Positions 62,266 to 64,000 of a stretch of 64,000 bases of DNA are shown here, one piece after another. A program made the translations under genes and the position numbers. Location: positions 2,044,001-2,108,000 of the forward strand of contig NZ_CP058349.1 in assembly GCF_013395055.1 (NCBI RefSeq). The letters run 5' to 3'. Under the pieces are notes generated by a model that saw nothing but the letters and a program-made list of their open reading frames with translations, was not told where the DNA came from and ran no database searches. The first letter of the stretch is position 1; every line of letters starts with the position of its first letter. The DNA is from Pseudomonas sp. ABC1 (GTDB taxonomy: Bacteria > Pseudomonadota > Gammaproteobacteria > Pseudomonadales > Pseudomonadaceae).

Positions 62266-63029
62266 TGAAACACGCGCGTATCCGCTATCAGGGCGAAACC
62301 TTCGCCGTCACCGTCGAAGACGGCAACGCCGTGCGCCTGGCCGACGGCCGCCTGCTCGCCGAGCAGGACGTGGAATGGCTGCCACCGGCCCAGGGCAGCA
62401 TGTTCGCCCTCGGCCTGAACTACGCCGATCACGCCGCCGAGCTGGCGTTCAAGGCACCGACCGAACCACTGGCCTTCATCAAGTCGCCCGGCACCTACAC
62501 CGGCCACAACCAGGTGACCTGGCGCCCGGACAACGTCAAGTACATGCACTACGAGTGCGAACTGGTGGCGGTGATCGGCAAGCCGGCGCGCAACGTCAAG
62601 CGCGAGGACGCGCTGGACTACCTGGCCGGCTACACCGTCTGCAACGACTACGCCATCCGCGACTACCTGGAAAACTACTACCGCCCCAACCTGCGGGTGA
62701 AGAACCGCGACGCCACCACACCGGTCGGCCCGTGGATCGTCGATGCCGCAGACGTGCCGGATCCGTCGAAGCTCAGGCTGCGCACCTGGATCAACGGTGA
62801 GCTGAAACAGGACGGCACAACCGCCGACATGATCTTCGACATCCCCTACCTGATCGAATACTTCTCCAGCTTCATGACCCTGCAGCCGGGCGACATGATC
62901 GCCACCGGCACGCCGGAAGGCCTGGCCGACGTGGTGCCGGGCGACGAAGTGGTGGTGGAGGTGGAAGGCGTTGGCCGCCTGGCCAACCGCATCGTCAGCG
63001 AAACCGAATTCTTTGCCGCTCGCGGCTAA
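62265..63029 (+). CDS. hpaG2: 4-HPA pathway FAH-family enzyme HpaG2
   Basis: A 254-aa FAH-fold protein matching the C-terminal half of HpaG: an N-terminal extension, FALGLNYADHAAELAFKAPTE, YECELVAVIGKPARNV with the two metal-binding Glu residues, NDYAIRDYLENYYRPNLRVKNRD with the metal Asp, and GDMIATGTPEGLADVVPGD. It should form the decarboxylase/isomerase together with HpaG1. Its start overlaps the hpaG1 stop and hpaE follows after 22 bases. Confidence 0.93.
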   Translation: MKHARIRYQGETFAVTVEDGNAVRLADGRLLAEQDVEWLPPAQGSMFALGLNYADHAAELAFKAPTEPLAFIKSPGTYTGHNQVTWRPDNVKYMHYECELVAVIGKPARNVKREDALDYLAGYTVCNDYAIRDYLENYYRPNLRVKNRDATTPVGPWIVDAADVPDPSKLRLRTWINGELKQDGTTADMIFDIPYLIEYFSSFMTLQPGDMIATGTPEGLADVVPGDEVVVEVEGVGRLANRIVSETEFFAARG

Positions 63030-63051
63030 ACAAGACAAGAGAAGAACCGAC

Positions 63052-64000
63052 ATGATCAAGCACTGGATCAACGGCAAGGAAGTCGAGAGCAAAGAGACTT
63101 TCACCAACTACAACCCGGCCACCGCCGAAGTCATCGGCGAGGTCGCCAGCGGCGGCACCGACGAGATCGACCAGGCTGTCGCCGCCGCCAAGGCCGCCTT
63201 CCCCAAGTGGTCCAACACCCCGGCCAAGGAACGCGCCAGGCTGATGCGCAAGCTGGGTGAACTGATCGACCAGAACGTACCGAAACTGGCCGAGCTGGAA
63301 ACCCTCGACACCGGCCTGCCGATCCACCAGACCAGGAACGTGCTGATCCCGCGCGCCTCGCACAACTTCGACTTCTTCGCCGAGGTCTGCACGCGCATGG
63401 ATGGCCACAGCTACCCGGTCGACGACCAGATGCTCAACTACACCCTGTACCAGCCGGTCGGCGTGTGTGGGCTGGTGTCGCCGTGGAACGTGCCGTTCAT
63501 GACCGCCACCTGGAAGACCGCGCCGTGCCTGGCCCTGGGCAACACCGCGGTCTTGAAGATGAGCGAACTGTCGCCACTGACCGCCAACGAACTCGGCCGC
63601 CTGGCACTGGAAGCCGGCATCCCCGAGGGCGTGCTGAACGTGGTGCAAGGCTATGGCGCCACCGCGGGCGATGCCCTGGTGCGTCACCCGGACGTGCGCG
63701 CGATCTCTTTCACCGGTGGCACCGCCACCGGCCGCAAGATCATGCAGACCGCCGGCCTGAAGAAATACTCGATGGAGCTGGGTGGCAAGAGCCCGGTGGT
63801 GATCTTCGACGACGCCGACCTGGATCGTGCCCTCGACGCCGCACTGTTCACCATCTTCTCGCTGAACGGCGAACGCTGCACCGCCGGCAGCCGCATCTTC
63901 ATCCAGGAAACCGTCTACGACCAGTTCGTCGCCGAGTTCGCCGCCCGTGCCAAACGCCTGATCGTCGGCGACCCGACCGACCCGAAGACCCAGGTCGGCT
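63052..64000 (+). CDS. hpaE: 5-Carboxymethyl-2-hydroxymuconate semialdehyde dehydrogenase, 5' part
   Basis: The first 316 codons of an aldehyde dehydrogenase; the gene runs off the window. It oxidises the ring-cleavage semialdehyde with NAD. Visible residues are the oxyanion Asn146 in VSPWNVPF, Lys169 in VLKMSELSP, the general base Glu242 in SMELGGKSP and the catalytic Cys276 in NGERCTAGS. The segments DTGLPIHQTRNVLIPRA and HPDVRAISFTGGTATG are those of HpaE. The third gene of the hpaG1-hpaG2-hpaE unit; further pathway genes probably follow. Confidence 0.95.
   Translation, partial: MIKHWINGKEVESKETFTNYNPATAEVIGEVASGGTDEIDQAVAAAKAAFPKWSNTPAKERARLMRKLGELIDQNVPKLAELETLDTGLPIHQTRNVLIPRASHNFDFFAEVCTRMDGHSYPVDDQMLNYTLYQPVGVCGLVSPWNVPFMTATWKTAPCLALGNTAVLKMSELSPLTANELGRLALEAGIPEGVLNVVQGYGATAGDALVRHPDVRAISFTGGTATGRKIMQTAGLKKYSMELGGKSPVVIFDDADLDRALDAALFTIFSLNGERCTAGSRIFIQETVYDQFVAEFAARAKRLIVGDPTDPKTQVG

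Overview
The window is a high-GC gammaproteobacterial chromosome segment. Gene content and gene pairings point to Pseudomonas sensu lato: serA next to a D-2-hydroxyglutarate dehydrogenase, thyA-lgt, rppH-ptsP, ilvA beside rpiA, pycR-pycA-pycB, ubiE-ubiJ-ubiB followed by hisI-hisE-tatABC, and dtd-pip. It does not look like P. aeruginosa itself. No rRNA or tRNA gene was recognised. Both window ends cut genes: a TonB-dependent receptor on the left and hpaE on the right.

Layout. 1-6.9 kb: receptor 3' end, DUF5064 and YqaA genes, serA divergent from a D-2-hydroxyglutarate dehydrogenase/FAH-hydrolase pair with a perfect 26-bp palindrome between them, an SdiA-regulated-type protein and an orphan ParA. 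7-15.3 kb: housekeeping block thyA-lgt, ptsP-rppH, a HAD phosphatase, a DUF2269 membrane protein, ilvA and rpiA. 15.3-19.8 kb: a Fur-box-led FecI-type sigma factor, FecR-type regulator and signalling siderophore receptor. 20-25 kb: a DASS anion transporter, a KefB/YbaL-type antiporter and pbpG. 25-34 kb: the two-subunit pyruvate carboxylase with its LysR regulator, an AraC regulator divergent from a second siderophore-type receptor, and adhA. 34.2-35.3 kb: an Rpn-type nuclease gene broken by a 138-bp MITE-like element. 35.4-43 kb: ubiquinone, histidine and Tat genes, rsmE, a LysE exporter and a LysR regulator. 43.4-48.9 kb: a large TonB receptor, a secreted hemophilin-like protein and a Slam (type XI secretion) outer-membrane protein. 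49-54.6 kb: dtd, pip, a basic-amino-acid-type ABC importer and a hexose-6-phosphate mutarotase. 54.7-64 kb: a 4-hydroxyphenylacetate (4-HPA) catabolic cluster.

The most interesting system is the receptor-hemophilin-Slam trio. The gene order and protein architectures match the Slam-dependent hemophore systems known from Acinetobacter and Haemophilus, in which Slam exports hemophilin and the TonB receptor takes haem back. An AT-rich block covers the 3' half of the receptor gene and the 5' third of the hemophilin gene, as if a matched receptor-hemophore segment had been exchanged. The FpvA-like receptor is also a mosaic: its signalling domain is very GC-rich and its plug and barrel are AT-rich, so the composition break lies at a domain boundary.

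Two copies of the MITE-like element (34641-34778 and 60757-60894) fold end to end. Their differences include three compensatory base-pair changes. One copy destroys the Rpn gene; the other sits exactly at the hpaR stop codon with a 5-bp direct repeat.

In the 4-HPA cluster, C1/C2-type hydroxylase genes, a Bcr/CflA-type MFS gene and hpaG1-hpaG2-hpaE surround the regulators hpaA and hpaR. Three intergenic sites share the palindrome RTTAA-N4-TTAAY and are candidate HpaR operators. Everything here rests on reading the sequence and on family knowledge; no database search was run.
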